Source of the DNA: an uncultured Bacteroides sp.
GTDB taxonomy: Bacteria > Bacteroidota > Bacteroidia > Bacteroidales > Bacteroidaceae
Direction: 5' to 3'
Length of the DNA: 45,636 bases
Assembly (NCBI GenBank): GCA_947574505.1
Contig: CANPJW010000020.1
Location: forward strand, 1-45,636
The notes under the pieces are model-generated. The model ran no database searches. It was not told the DNA's origin and saw only the letters and a list, made by a program, of their open reading frames with translations. A program made the position numbers and the translations under genes. Of this stretch, positions 21,438-31,310 are shown piece by piece. Position 1 is the stretch's first letter. The number at the start of each line of letters is the position of its first letter.

Positions 21438-22261
21438 TTAGTTAGCATATCCACACAATTCCAATATCACAGACTTCAAAAGCCCTAACAAATCCGTATC
21501 CTCTTGAAGCAAATACCTCACATTGGAATCCAAAGTATCACCATCCCATTTTCTTGATGGTATGAAATTTCTTATGTTAGAATGCGTGTAAGAAGAACGA
21601 ATGTTATACAAGCCTGAAGCTATTCTCGTCATCTTCAGATTCAATTCTTTTTTTTCCACTTTTCCCATCGGTCATCAATATCCGCTTTGGCATAGCCCGT
21701 CTTACGATTATCTGATAAGATTAGTATTCCATTAGCAAATTTTTCCTGAAGTTCAGACGGAATTCTTGACTCAAATACGTCTTTAAAATTCTTTGAAAGT
21801 CCATAAAGACTATTGTATTCGTCACACAAAGCAAGAACATTTGTCTTGGTAGTATTTTCGTTGCTTATTCGGTCCTTCATAAGATCTTTTAGAGAAATAT
21901 AAATATTCACTTTAGCCATACTCGTATCAATAATTGACACATACATATAGTATATCAAAGCCTCAATATCAAATTCACATCCAGAGTAATCATGTCCATT
22001 AAATATAATACTACTATCTATAAACGTCATGCCATTCTCTTCCCTTTTCGTTCGTTTGTTTATACTGTTCAGATAGTTTCTGAAATCCGACAAATGATCT
22101 AAAAAATCCAACATTTCTGTTATTCTTTGGATACGGACCTTCTTTTCTTCGTCTTCACATAACTTGAAAAGCCATAATATTTCTGGAGACAAAAGTCTTT
22201 TTATATCCTCTTCCAAATCAGGAGTAACAATTTGTCTTGGTACTTTCCACATACTGATCAA
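21438..22261 (-). pseudogene. Frameshifted HEPN-like gene of unknown function
   Basis: Two overlapping minus-strand frames (21641-22261, 206 aa; 21438-21668, 76 aa) join naturally at an A8 run near 21648-21655. One added A would turn ...DDRWEKWKKKN-stop into ...WKKKELNLKMTRIASGLYN, giving a protein of about 275 residues. The C-terminal part has RSSYTH, an Rx4H motif as in HEPN RNase-type domains (residues 24-29 of the second frame). The first part is helical and charged and has no recognised domain. It is a stray among sugar genes. Programmed or transcriptional slippage at A8 could still make the full protein. Confidence 0.5.
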
Positions 22262-22379
22262 ATATTATCTTTTAGGCACACTGTCAATTCCATAATCCTA
22301 TTTATAGTCAGTTTAAAACAATAAGTCTTATCTTCTATCAGCATCGTTTGTTTATGCATATTCCTTCCATCTGATAACC

Positions 22380-22976
22380 TTACATATTATCCCTATTATC
22401 ACGGAGAGGCCTTGCCGGTACTCCTACTTCTTTCATATTACTTTCTATATTTTTAGTTACTGCAGCTCCTGCACCTATCGTGCACCAACTGCCAATGTTA
22501 ATACAAGGTATTACACATGCCCCTACACCTACAAGTGTCCCTTCACCAACATGTACTTGTCCGCACAGTGTGGCATGGGGAGCAATGTGACAATAATCAG
22601 CAATTACACACTCGTGGTCAACTGAGGCTCCTGTGTTAATAATACAATGCTTTCCTACCACAGTATCAGCATTGATTATAGCTCCTGCCATTACAACTGT
22701 CCCCTCCCCAATCTTTGCTGATGGAGAAACTACAGCTGTGGGGTGTATTGCAATACCGAACTTGCAATGTAGTTTTTCTACTACTTTTTTGCGAATACAA
22801 TTCACTCCAATACTTACTATCATTGGTGATAACTCCGTTTCACCATGTAAGACTTTTTTGCCACATAATTTGTTGACATTGAGATTATCATCAACAAAAG
22901 CTTCAACCACTTGACCATTGGCTTCGATAATTTCCTTTATCACTTTACCATGACCACTTGCACCGAATAAATACAT
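22380..22976 (-). CDS. PglD-like sugar N-acetyltransferase
   Basis: A 198-residue acyltransferase of the PglD/NeuD group, which acetylates the C4 amine of UDP-4-amino-sugars with acetyl-CoA. The N-terminal Rossmann-like domain starts MYLFGASGHGKVI (nucleotide-sugar binding). From about residue 75 a left-handed beta-helix of hexapeptide repeats follows, with NTGASVDHECVIADYCHIAP carrying the likely catalytic His121. It begins 12 bases after the PglC-like transferase, so the two are translated together, and the aminotransferase is the next intact gene downstream. Together with the distant dehydratase they make a complete diamino-trideoxyhexose route. Confidence 0.88.
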   Translation of the reverse strand: MYLFGASGHGKVIKEIIEANGQVVEAFVDDNLNVNKLCGKKVLHGETELSPMIVSIGVNCIRKKVVEKLHCKFGIAIHPTAVVSPSAKIGEGTVVMAGAIINADTVVGKHCIINTGASVDHECVIADYCHIAPHATLCGQVHVGEGTLVGVGACVIPCINIGSWCTIGAGAAVTKNIESNMKEVGVPARPLRDNRDNM

Positions 22977-22988
22977 ATGATTTGGAAT

Positions 22989-23603
22989 TTAATTGTGTCC
23001 GTTAAAATAATCCATCGTTGCCGACCTACCTGTTGTAGTATTTATATCCTCACGGCAAAGTACCTTTTTAATTGTGATGAATATCACTCTCAAATCAGTC
23101 AACAAAGAACAATGATCCACATACCACACATCAAGTTTGAACTTTTCTGTCCATGAAATAGCATTACGTCCATGACATTGTGCCCATCCACTAATTCCAG
23201 GCCGAACTTCATGTCTACGCATTTGTTCCTTGCTATACAGTGGAAGGTACTGAACAAGAAGCGGTCTTGGACCAATTAATGCCATATCGCCTTTCAATAC
23301 ATTTATTAACTGCGGCAACTCATCAATTGACATGGAGCGAACGAAACTGCCAATTCTTGTCAGTCTGTCAGCATCAGACAACAGATTGCCGTTAACATCT
23401 CTTTCGTCCGTCATAGTCTTGAACTTTATCACTTTAAAGATCTTACCATCTTTACCTGGTCGTTCTTGAAAGAAAAATACACCAGCACCTTTATTTGCAA
23501 AATGCAACCAAATGATAATAATCATTAAAATTGGACTAATACATATCAAAGCAACAAGCGCAATACAGAAATCAAATAATCTTTTAAAAAAATGTTTATA
23601 CAT
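22989..23603 (-). CDS. Initiating sugar-phosphate transferase (PglC-like)
   Basis: Monotopic phosphoglycosyltransferase that transfers a sugar-1-phosphate from UDP-sugar to undecaprenyl phosphate, starting the capsule repeat on the cytoplasmic face. Its 204 residues are the minimal PglC form: one N-terminal re-entrant helix (about 8-35), then FFFQERPGKDGKIFKVIKFK, the catalytic pair D94-E95 in SIDELPQLINVLKGDMALIG, and GPRPL. The C-terminus has RPGISGWAQCHGRN. Given the neighbouring PglD and PglE homologues, a di-N-acetylated bacillosamine-type sugar is the likely first residue. Confidence 0.92.
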   Translation of the reverse strand: MYKHFFKRLFDFCIALVALICISPILMIIIIWLHFANKGAGVFFFQERPGKDGKIFKVIKFKTMTDERDVNGNLLSDADRLTRIGSFVRSMSIDELPQLINVLKGDMALIGPRPLLVQYLPLYSKEQMRRHEVRPGISGWAQCHGRNAISWTEKFKLDVWYVDHCSLLTDLRVIFITIKKVLCREDINTTTGRSATMDYFNGHN

Positions 23604-23744
23604 ATTTATTTGTTTTTACATTTTTATGATAAGCAATTATTTTAACTTGTTAGACCCAATATTATAAGACCACTATTATTTTCTTTTAAGAATGAAAATA
23701 ACAATAGTCCGTTAAATTTAGAATTAACATTTATGCGGTAATAG

Positions 23745-24182
23745 GTAAGTACTCAATTTAGAATATCCCCCCCTTTGAAAGAGCACATTACTGTGCCCTA
23801 AACCGAGTTTTGTTAATTAATTAGTTTTGAATTTAACATTGGCTGGTAGCCAAAGTGATTTTGCTGGGAACCATGTTAACATAATCCCTGCCCCGTTAAA
23901 GATATTTCTGAAAAAAGTTCCGATGAAATTCCAAATAGAACTGCCATAAAGCTTTACCGATCCTATCACACTGTGATATGTTGCAGCCATCTCAGCACCG
24001 GCATCACTGCCATACTACTTTCATCTTAACATAAAACGATTGGCGAGATACCCCACGAGGCAAAGCCTCTGTCTAGTACCGAAGGTAAAACCTTTCAAGA
24101 TCTTCACTACTATACATTTCTATAAATTTGGTTGGCAGCGAAGGTAGAACTTTCATTCAATAGCCTTTTATTGAATACTTAC
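23745..24182. mobile_element. Remnant of an IS66-type insertion sequence
   Basis: Terminal inverted repeats GTAAGTACTCAAT (23745-23757) and, inverted, GTAAGTATTCAAT (24182-24170) match at 12 of 13 positions and begin with GTAA like IS66 ends. Inside, the minus strand encodes the end of an IS66-like transposase. The element is only about 440 bases long against about 2.5 kb for a complete one, so most is deleted. No 8-bp target duplication is seen. Near the right end are small hairpins (GAGGC-AAA-GCCTC near 24052-24066) and a degenerate direct repeat CGAAGGTArAAC (24080 and 24139). Confidence 0.6.
23817..24011 (-). pseudogene. IS66-like transposase C-terminal fragment
   Basis: An open minus-strand stretch reads GSDAGAEMAATYHSVIGSVK then LYGSSIWNFIGTFFRNIFNG and ends KFKTN-stop at 23817. 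The pattern of G(S/N)..GAE.AA.YHS.I..VK.(H/Y)GS..W is how many Bacteroidales IS66 transposases end. Upstream codons fall into stops, so only about 64 codons are left. It is between the GT4 gene and the PglC-like gene. Confidence 0.6.
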
Positions 24183-24194
24183 TTTTTTGACTGC

Positions 24195-25349
24195 TTACGC
24201 TTTTTCTAACATTTCCTTATAAATCGTCAACCAAGCTTTACTGACAACAGCATTATTAAACTTTTCCTCAACACGCTTACGCCCAGCCAATCCATGGATC
24301 TTGCGAATATCTGCATTCTCATAATACTGCTTCATCACACAATAGAGACTATTAGGGTCGTTCACCTTACAACGTAAACCTGTTACACCCTCCACAGAAG
24401 CATCCACCACACCATAAGCATCTGATGTGATGACAGGCAGTCCCAAGGCCTGCGACTCCAGTACACTCATACCGAAGCCTTCACGCCATGTGGGTAATAT
24501 AAACACATCACCTGCTTGAAGACTCTTAAAAGGAGTACGTGTCAAACCTGGATAGAAATAATTCTCTCCGCGCTTGATATTAGGATAATTCTTCACCTTT
24601 TGATCATACCCTTCTTCATCCGTGCCGTAGAACAGCAATCGAGCCTTAGGGCATTCCATCACCAAACGATTGAATGCCTCAAAAATTTCTCCAACGCCTT
24701 TGTCATGATTTAACCGCCCCAAAAAAATATATACCACCTCGTCATCCTTTATACCAAATTTCTGGCGCTCCTCCTTACGAACTTCCTTTGATATCACAAA
24801 CTTTTCAAGCTTGATGCCTGCTATTGATCCATTGGCAGGTACTACACTATTCTTCTCCGAGAGTACCCCTTCTTTAATAAGGAACTGTCTCTGACCTTCA
24901 CCATCGACTAACAGCCGAGTATCAAGCATAGCTATCATCTTGTCCATCATCTTCAGCATCATACGTACTCCCCCCCTGCGTGTAGCCCATACCTGTCCTG
25001 TGAAGATATGCACACGATTAGGTACACCAGCAAGTTTACCCGCTAGTGCTGTCAGAAAACCAGCCTTTGGAGTAACAGAATGCACACACTCAAACTTTCC
25101 AAGTTTGAATATCTTCTTCACCACAAAGAGTGCCTTTAAGTCGCTTTTCAAATTAATCTTACGTACAATAGGAGCTTGATGACAGATAACTCCCATCTTC
25201 TCAAACTCTTTTTTCAAATCTTCGCTTCCTTCATAATTAGCTATCAGATGCACTTCATATTCTTTCAACAAGTACACAAAATGTTCCTTTAAAAATGCAT
25301 CAGCAGTTCCCGGAATCGCCACTATAAATGCAACTTTCTTCTTTTCCAT
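24195..25349 (-). CDS. Glycosyltransferase family 4 (PglA-like)
   Basis: A 384-residue GT-B enzyme. The N-terminal acceptor domain has KVAFIVAIPGTADAFL and the CVHSVTPKAGFLTALAGKLA segment typical of PglA-type transferases; the C-terminal donor domain has YIFLGRLNHDKGVGEIFEAF, the RLLFYGTDEEG strand and LPTWREGFGMSVLESQALGL with the nucleotide-sugar-binding E(x7)E motif (EGFGMSVLE). In the Campylobacter pathway PglA adds GalNAc to the bacillosamine-lipid, which would suit a second-sugar role here. The IS66 relic lies between it and the PglC-like gene. Donor sugar not predictable. Confidence 0.85.
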   Translation of the reverse strand: MEKKKVAFIVAIPGTADAFLKEHFVYLLKEYEVHLIANYEGSEDLKKEFEKMGVICHQAPIVRKINLKSDLKALFVVKKIFKLGKFECVHSVTPKAGFLTALAGKLAGVPNRVHIFTGQVWATRRGGVRMMLKMMDKMIAMLDTRLLVDGEGQRQFLIKEGVLSEKNSVVPANGSIAGIKLEKFVISKEVRKEERQKFGIKDDEVVYIFLGRLNHDKGVGEIFEAFNRLVMECPKARLLFYGTDEEGYDQKVKNYPNIKRGENYFYPGLTRTPFKSLQAGDVFILPTWREGFGMSVLESQALGLPVITSDAYGVVDASVEGVTGLRCKVNDPNSLYCVMKQYYENADIRKIHGLAGRKRVEEKFNNAVVSKAWLTIYKEMLEKA

Positions 25350-25364
25350 ACAGATATCAGTCTA
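25350..25364. repeat. 15-bp direct repeat, copy 2
   Basis: ACAGATATCAGTCTA directly precedes the GT4 start codon (on the minus strand, TAGACTGATATCTGT then ATG). An identical copy is at 19804-19818, after the aminotransferase stop. The copies bracket 5.5 kb with the GT4, PglC, PglD and PglE-like genes and the IS66 relic. Confidence 0.5.
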
Positions 25365-25476
25365 ATATTTCGTATTTTGAGACTTTGACTTATACTCAAA
25401 AGCACTTCATAAGACAAAATCCTTTTTAAGAAATCCAAATTAAAAGCTTTTATAAGAAAACCATGTCAGCTAAAAT

Positions 25477-26286
25477 CTACTTGAAAAATTTTCTCATTAA
25501 AGGACTTCTTCTAACCTTTTGATACAGAAAATTTGGAAGCAAGCCTATAATCAAAGGACGAAAACAATGAATTCTTGTGTACCACGGAAGACCTACCATT
25601 GGATAACCTATCCATTTCACATAAAATTCATTTCTACGGTTCTTCCACGTACGCCGTAACGTAGCATTGCGATCGTCACGCATCAAATAGTAAGAATCAT
25701 GCATCTGATAGAGTTTATAGCCAGCATGATATATTTTAAACCAAAGATTATAGTCCTCAACACGAAGAAGAAAGTTATTCACAGTATAACCTCCTACGGC
25801 TTTGAACACTTCCGTACGAGCCATGCACGGAGCATGACTGACAGGAGACCGATAAATGAAGTGCTCAGGTTTAACATCGCCCCTACCAACAGCCACACGG
25901 AATATACCATCTTTGTCAAAATAAGTACATGGTGTACTAACAACACTATATTCTGGATGTTCATCCAAGAACTCCACCTCAATCTCAAATCGCTTTGGCT
26001 TTGAAATATCATCTCCATCCATTCGCGCAATCAACTCTGTATCTGCCTTATCCAAGCATCTATTCAATGTATAATTAAGGCCCATGTTCTTCTCATTGCG
26101 TAAAACAATGATGTTGCTATGTTTCTTTTGGTTCTCGATAGCAATATCATAAGTACTATCCGTTGAACCATCTTCACACATTATTATTTGAAAATCTTGA
26201 TATGTTTGGGCATATAATGAATCCAATGCTTCCTGAAGAGTTGAAGCACAATTGTATATCCCCATTAAAACCGATATTCTTGGCAT
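25477..26286 (-). CDS. Glycosyltransferase family 2
   Basis: A 269-residue inverting GT-A enzyme. PRISVLMGIYNCASTLQEAL starts the nucleotide-binding fold, followed by IIMCEDGSTDSTYDIA, the metal-binding ARMDGDDISKPKRFE (DxD within MDGDD) and ED in RVEDYNLWFKI as likely base. No membrane helix is needed; it would work at the inner face of the membrane. It lies 3 bases after the deacetylase gene, so the two are co-transcribed. Substrate unknown. Confidence 0.88.
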   Translation of the reverse strand: MPRISVLMGIYNCASTLQEALDSLYAQTYQDFQIIMCEDGSTDSTYDIAIENQKKHSNIIVLRNEKNMGLNYTLNRCLDKADTELIARMDGDDISKPKRFEIEVEFLDEHPEYSVVSTPCTYFDKDGIFRVAVGRGDVKPEHFIYRSPVSHAPCMARTEVFKAVGGYTVNNFLLRVEDYNLWFKIYHAGYKLYQMHDSYYLMRDDRNATLRRTWKNRRNEFYVKWIGYPMVGLPWYTRIHCFRPLIIGLLPNFLYQKVRRSPLMRKFFK

Positions 26287-26289
26287 AAT

Positions 26290-27273
26290 CTATTTTTTGT
26301 TTATTATTTTCTCTACCTCACTCATTGAACAAGACAACATTCCATAACATTTGCTACAACTTTGATAGCACTTCAATATCTTCTCTAAGAAAATTAGATT
26401 CTGCGCCATATTTGCCCCAAAGTTATGAGGATGCCACCACAAATGATAAATTTCTCCATTTCTTGCAGCATATTCCATCTCTTTCTTAATACGGCTTAAT
26501 CGTAGTTCTTCAAATATTGAAAGTTTAGGTGAATAGGGCCTCAACATACGACTTGCTGCTACATTTAAAACACCTGAATTCTTATTTATCTGCGAATAAG
26601 GAATAGAAGTATATCCTCCAATGTTTAAATATGCATCCAACAAACGACAAGCCTTATTTTTTATAGATTCAAAGCGTGATTTCGGTTCGTTGAAAAACTT
26701 CAAGGCATTACCTCTATAATTATTTATTCCATGTCTTTTACATATCCTTAAATATTCATCTGATACCATATTCTTCGGGAACACAATGCTTGAGAACCTT
26801 ATCCCAACATTATTCGCAATCTTGATAGCATTTATCAAGTCATCCTCAAACTGTTCTATTGTTTGCCCTTTCTCCCAACAATAATAATGACAAAAAGTAT
26901 GTGTTGCTATTTCTACATTAGGATACTTATTAAGCTTCTTAACCGTCTCTGGTGCAAAATACATATCTATATACTCATCTTGAATATTTTCTATATAGTG
27001 ATTATTATACGGGGAACACCGAGGATTTTCATATGAAGGCAATTTTTGGGGAATATTTTCCAATAGTTCCTTTTTATCTTTATGCATTATCATCCCAACA
27101 ATTGCAAATGTAGCCTTTACATCATACCTTTGGAATAAATCTAGCATACGGTCTATTACTTTAGGAACATTGACTATGTTTGACATACCATACTCTTGGG
27201 GGACAGACCATTCGCAACACCCCCACATCAGCTCATAATCGAGTGAGATAACTAAACATCCTTTCTTACTCAT
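26290..27273 (-). CDS. NodB-type polysaccharide deacetylase
   Basis: A 327-residue protein with the (beta/alpha) NodB fold of CE4 and related deacetylases. [12 protein letters not shown] carries the catalytic/metal Asp12 region, and [11 protein letters not shown] has the metal histidines H125 and H129. Members remove N-acetyl or other acyl groups from sugars. In this locus it could unmask an amine on the capsule repeat. No signal peptide is seen, so action on lipid-linked intermediates in the cytoplasm is more likely than on exported polymer. Its start overlaps the upstream acyltransferase gene by 8 bases, indicating coupled translation. Confidence 0.8.
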   Translation of the reverse strand: MSKKGCLVISLDYELMWGCCEWSVPQEYGMSNIVNVPKVIDRMLDLFQRYDVKATFAIVGMIMHKDKKELLENIPQKLPSYENPRCSPYNNHYIENIQDEYIDMYFAPETVKKLNKYPNVEIATHTFCHYYCWEKGQTIEQFEDDLINAIKIANNVGIRFSSIVFPKNMVSDEYLRICKRHGINNYRGNALKFFNEPKSRFESIKNKACRLLDAYLNIGGYTSIPYSQINKNSGVLNVAASRMLRPYSPKLSIFEELRLSRIKKEMEYAARNGEIYHLWWHPHNFGANMAQNLIFLEKILKCYQSCSKCYGMLSCSMSEVEKIINKK

Positions 27274-27850
27274 ATTCTCTTGGGGGAACTTCTTTAATCA
27301 CTTTGCACGGATTACCAACTGCAATTGTCCATGCAGGCACATCTTTAGTTACAACAGACCGAGCACCTATGATAGCACCCTCGCCGACAGTAACACCTGG
27401 CATAATGATACTGCCCATACCTATTTGACAACCTTTCTTCAATGTAACAGGAGCGTACATATAAGGAAGTTTTGTTCCGTTATCCCCTTTTCGATAGTTT
27501 TTCATATTCCTACGATGGCAAAGAATAATGCAATGGTTAGTTAGGATCACATCATCTTCTATATAGATAAGATCTGCATTGCCCACATCTGCTGCAACAG
27601 AATGCCCAATAGACACATTCTTTCCTACATGACATCCCATCTTACGCCACCACCTGGCTCTGTTCACATTAAAGTCTCTTGTATGAAAAAGCCCAGGATG
27701 ATATGCTTTTTTAAAATAATAAGCCGTCTTAATGGTTTTAAACGCATGCAAGACAATGCCCCATATTGTTATTTGTCCATATTTAGACTCATCATTAATA
27801 ATGCCCATCATTCTAAACAAGCGAAAAGTTGATGTTAATTGTTGTCCCAT
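27266..27850 (-). CDS. Hexapeptide-repeat acyltransferase (WcaB/CysE-like)
   Basis: A 194-residue left-handed beta-helix protein. Repeats run from about residue 75 ([20 protein letters not shown]) to [20 protein letters not shown], with the inserted loop [10 protein letters not shown] and the C-terminal [17 protein letters not shown] cap typical of sugar O-acetyltransferases. It probably O-acetylates a capsule sugar with acetyl-CoA. It is 7 bases downstream of the polymerase gene and overlaps the deacetylase gene by 8 bases. Acceptor unknown. Confidence 0.85.
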   Translation of the reverse strand: MGQQLTSTFRLFRMMGIINDESKYGQITIWGIVLHAFKTIKTAYYFKKAYHPGLFHTRDFNVNRARWWRKMGCHVGKNVSIGHSVAADVGNADLIYIEDDVILTNHCIILCHRRNMKNYRKGDNGTKLPYMYAPVTLKKGCQIGMGSIIMPGVTVGEGAIIGARSVVTKDVPAWTIAVGNPCKVIKEVPPREYE

Positions 27851-27857
27851 ATCTAAG

Positions 27858-28958
27858 TTATTTTAATATTGTATAATATATAATTTCCATAAACAAGGTA
27901 AAACACAGTTGATAAAGCATAACCTTAGCTATTGACAGATTGTTAGATATCTTTTGTAATTTGTAGCCTTTTAGGAAAGGGTAGCATAAAACCATTGGAT
28001 ACATAAACCAAGATAATGCAGCAATGCGATTAGTAAAACTTGCATACATACATAACATCCACATACCATTCATTAAGAGATATAGGTTCAGAACGAAATC
28101 ATACCCTTCAATCACAAGATTCTTTTTAAATCTAATATACCAACCAAGTAGTACTGGCATTGCACTATATATAACAAAATCATATCGCATACCTGTTATC
28201 CACCCACTATCACCGTTGGTTATTAGATATGAAGCACCTTTTTGATCGGTCAACCCTGCAAATAAAATTTGAAAATAAGATACATGTAATACCGCACAAG
28301 TTAAGGCTAATAGCCAAAAAGCCAAATACACTTTAGTGTTCTTATAAAATAAACACACAATATAACCAGCTATACATACATGCATTGAATGGTGGATACC
28401 AAACGATAATGCAAGAAATAATGCAGGTCTCCATAATCTTTTCGGGAAATCATCCTTACATGCTATAGCACAACAGAAAAGCGAAGCGGCTGCACCAGCC
28501 TTAAAGCCATTTACAGACGATGTATACGAAATAAATGCTCCAAGAAACATTAAAAAAGCTACCAATGTGTTTTGAGGGAACATCTTTTTGCATGCCCACC
28601 ATCTACCTATAAAATAAGTAAAAGAGCAAGCTGTAAAAAATGCAGACACACCAAAGCCATTTGATGACATCCAAGCAAGTACATTGTCAAATACTAAATT
28701 CTCAACATTTATGCTAAATAAGAAATCTTCGTGTGATAAATAACGATAATACGCTGCATACCCTACTGTATCTGCAAATACATCATGTACTGGTCTGATG
28801 CCAATAAACAAAGCCATTAATACAGCTAGCACCAAGGCTGAATTTCCCCTATCCACATGTTGGGAGTTTGCATTTGTGTTGTATTTCACATAACAAGCAA
28901 GGGTACATATCGTTACAATTAACAAATAAAGATATTTATAATAAGGAGCGAACCACAT
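27858..28958 (-). CDS. wzy: Capsule polymerase, EpsG/Wzy-like
   Basis: An inner-membrane protein of 366 residues with about 9-11 membrane helices. A large loop with [20 protein letters not shown] near residues 55-75 and [20 protein letters not shown] near 148-168 follow the EpsG-family pattern of Wzy polymerases (R.....DT..Y and R/K.G.A...), and [10 protein letters not shown] carries the usual histidines after the fifth helix. It would join lipid-linked repeat units on the periplasmic face. It is the only polymerase candidate in the locus, which supports the call. It lies 3 bases after a glycosyltransferase gene. Confidence 0.78.
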   Translation of the reverse strand: MWFAPYYKYLYLLIVTICTLACYVKYNTNANSQHVDRGNSALVLAVLMALFIGIRPVHDVFADTVGYAAYYRYLSHEDFLFSINVENLVFDNVLAWMSSNGFGVSAFFTACSFTYFIGRWWACKKMFPQNTLVAFLMFLGAFISYTSSVNGFKAGAAASLFCCAIACKDDFPKRLWRPALFLALSFGIHHSMHVCIAGYIVCLFYKNTKVYLAFWLLALTCAVLHVSYFQILFAGLTDQKGASYLITNGDSGWITGMRYDFVIYSAMPVLLGWYIRFKKNLVIEGYDFVLNLYLLMNGMWMLCMYASFTNRIAALSWFMYPMVLCYPFLKGYKLQKISNNLSIAKVMLYQLCFTLFMEIIYYTILK

Positions 28959-28961
28959 GTT

Positions 28962-30176
28962 TTACACCTTTTGGGCTTTCTTCATTACCATTAAATTATT
29001 TATAATTTGTTCAGCCACCTTTTCACCACAGAAATTCTTTTGAACAAACTCATATCCTCTATTGGCTATCTGCTCCAATGCTTCTTGATTTTCAGGTCTT
29101 TGCCAATACTCTACAGTTTTACGAAGACCTTCTTTAGTACTATCATAGGTTATATAATGTATACCTGGAATAAGTCCAAGGTCACGATACATTGGCGAAT
29201 CAAGCCCAATATAAGCACTACCACAAGCCATTCCTTCAACATAGCCAATACCTGGAACTCCCAAAATTTCCTCTCCTAAGAAATGCATCTTATAATCATT
29301 GAACTTCTCGACCATATTAAAACTGAAATATTTCTTCTGCTTGCCAACATGGGTTCTATTATACATTTTCTTACAGAATTTCACTATAGTATTATCGTTT
29401 GAATATATAGTTTTTCCGGCATTCTCCTCCAAATAGTCACTACTATAACAGTCTACTGTATCTTTGAAGAATTCAGGATTGTCCTTAACAAACTTACGTG
29501 CAGGTTGATTACAAGAATCGCCATAAATTGATAAGAATTCTTCATGCTTCTTATATGTAATAGTACCTGTAGAGAAACATCTTGTTTTTCGTTCCTTAAA
29601 CGGTTTTATCCTTTTGAATCGCTCCGCAAAAACAAATGGATGAACTATCCAAGGTAATTCCGTATGATAGTATTTTCTGAAAATCTCCGATGACCTGCTT
29701 AGGTCTACTTCATTAAAATAACAATCAAATCCTGCCTCTCTAATTTTTTCATCCTCTTCCTCACGTCCATGAAAGTGGAGCATACTCAACGCCTTGAATG
29801 CATCAATATACTTAAGACCTCGCAACTCTTCGTTACATACATTATAAGCAATAATAATATCATCTTTGTGTATTTGCAAAGGATTTCTCAAAACTGGTAT
29901 CAAACTTGGTTTGATGCCATTCTTCTTAAGTGTAATTTTATTTTCAATACCTGACAAGGTATTTAGAACTTTCATATATTTACCGTTTCCATTGGTATAA
30001 AGAGAAAAACCTCTATCGTTGATATAATTACACACCTGATACTTTTCTGGATGCTCCAATAGATACTTCAACAAATATCCATGCTTAATAGCTGCAGAAT
30101 ATTTGAACACATAAACCATTGCAACTCTCATCAGCATCCAATCTGAATGCAAGTTTACAAATACAAATCTTTGCAT
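28962..30176 (-). CDS. Probable glycosyltransferase (GT-B type)
   Basis: A 404-residue soluble protein. The C-terminal part contains GYVEGMACGSAYIGLDSPMY followed by DLGLIPGIHYITYDSTKEGL and a final RGYEFVQKNFCGEKVAEQII, the layout of GT4/GT1 donor domains (E-x-MACG, 'G.HYI', 'N......V....'). The N-terminal half does not show a clear family pattern. Position between polymerase and a GT4 gene supports a role in repeat-unit assembly. Function beyond 'glycosyltransferase' is not claimed. Confidence 0.7.
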   Translation of the reverse strand: MQRFVFVNLHSDWMLMRVAMVYVFKYSAAIKHGYLLKYLLEHPEKYQVCNYINDRGFSLYTNGNGKYMKVLNTLSGIENKITLKKNGIKPSLIPVLRNPLQIHKDDIIIAYNVCNEELRGLKYIDAFKALSMLHFHGREEEDEKIREAGFDCYFNEVDLSRSSEIFRKYYHTELPWIVHPFVFAERFKRIKPFKERKTRCFSTGTITYKKHEEFLSIYGDSCNQPARKFVKDNPEFFKDTVDCYSSDYLEENAGKTIYSNDNTIVKFCKKMYNRTHVGKQKKYFSFNMVEKFNDYKMHFLGEEILGVPGIGYVEGMACGSAYIGLDSPMYRDLGLIPGIHYITYDSTKEGLRKTVEYWQRPENQEALEQIANRGYEFVQKNFCGEKVAEQIINNLMVMKKAQKV

Positions 30177-30188
30177 ATGCTGTTATTT

Positions 30189-31310
30189 TTAATTTTCAAA
30201 AACTTTCTCCATTTGTGCAACCATGTACTCAATAGAGAACTCTTGTATTTTTTTCTCATCAACACACAGACTTATTTTCCTGTCAATCATATTGCATATC
30301 ATTTGTGCCCATTCCTTCTCCGTCTTAGAAAGAGACATATATTCAACTGCCCCACATTCACTTTCTTTTGGCACCACATCGGAAACCAAACACTGAAGTC
30401 CTGCCACTTGTGCCTCAACAATGACAATACCAAGTCCTTCAAAAGCACTCGGCATAAAAAACAAATCACAACTCTTAAGTATTTCGTTAACATCCGATCT
30501 TAAGCCCAAGAAATGAACACGTCTTAAGCAATTGTTCCTCCTAAATATTTCACGGCACTCGTCTTCTTTATCTCCTATTCCAACCCACACGAAATCCACA
30601 TCATCCCGCATTTTACTTAATTCAGAAAACACCCGAGCTATAAACAATGGATTTTTCTGTGGAATAATTCTTCCTATTGTAATGATATTATATTTTGCAG
30701 TAAGACCGAGATCTCGCTTTTTCTCTTCAATATCAATAGGCCTACGGAAATGTTCGATGTCAATCCCATTGTTTATGACAATTGGATATTTATCTTGATG
30801 CCAATTCTTATCTGCAAACAAAAAATCCATTGCATCCTCCGAACAACCAGTTCGACGATTAGAAAAAGTCCAACACATCCATTTCATCACTTTCTGATAA
30901 ATACCAACAGCTATTGTCATACCTTGTATTAAAGACTTCTGCTGCATTGTATTGTGTGAATGACAACAACGAACCGGCACACCGGCTAACCATGCGATTA
31001 ACAATTGAGGTCCGTTAAAGAGATCTATATTGGTTTGGAACACATCAAATTTTTCTTCTTTCAAGATGCCATACAACATCCAAAGATGTTTTATCTTACT
31101 CATAAATCCCGTTAAAGGACTTGTGTGAATTATCCTTGCTCCTATTTTCAAGACCTCTGGTTCCCGCACAAGACTTTCTTTCTTATTACTTGGATTAACT
31201 ACAGTAATATCATATTTATCATAATCTAATCCCCTACACAAATTCACAACAAATGTGTCTGTTCCACCTCGGGCAAGACCATTTTGTAGAATACAAATTT
31301 TCTTTTTCAT
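30189..31310 (-). CDS. Glycosyltransferase family 4
   Basis: A 373-residue GT-B enzyme. It begins KKICILQNGLARGGTDTFVV, with the glycine-rich acceptor loop (GLARGGTD) of GT4 enzymes such as EpsF; the middle has NIITIGRIIPQKNPLFIARV, and the donor site reads FFMPSAFEGLGIVIVEAQVA (E-G-x7-E). The start overlaps the stop of the upstream GT2 gene by 4 bases (ATGA type), so they are translationally coupled. Confidence 0.88.
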   Translation of the reverse strand: MKKKICILQNGLARGGTDTFVVNLCRGLDYDKYDITVVNPSNKKESLVREPEVLKIGARIIHTSPLTGFMSKIKHLWMLYGILKEEKFDVFQTNIDLFNGPQLLIAWLAGVPVRCCHSHNTMQQKSLIQGMTIAVGIYQKVMKWMCWTFSNRRTGCSEDAMDFLFADKNWHQDKYPIVINNGIDIEHFRRPIDIEEKKRDLGLTAKYNIITIGRIIPQKNPLFIARVFSELSKMRDDVDFVWVGIGDKEDECREIFRRNNCLRRVHFLGLRSDVNEILKSCDLFFMPSAFEGLGIVIVEAQVAGLQCLVSDVVPKESECGAVEYMSLSKTEKEWAQMICNMIDRKISLCVDEKKIQEFSIEYMVAQMEKVFEN

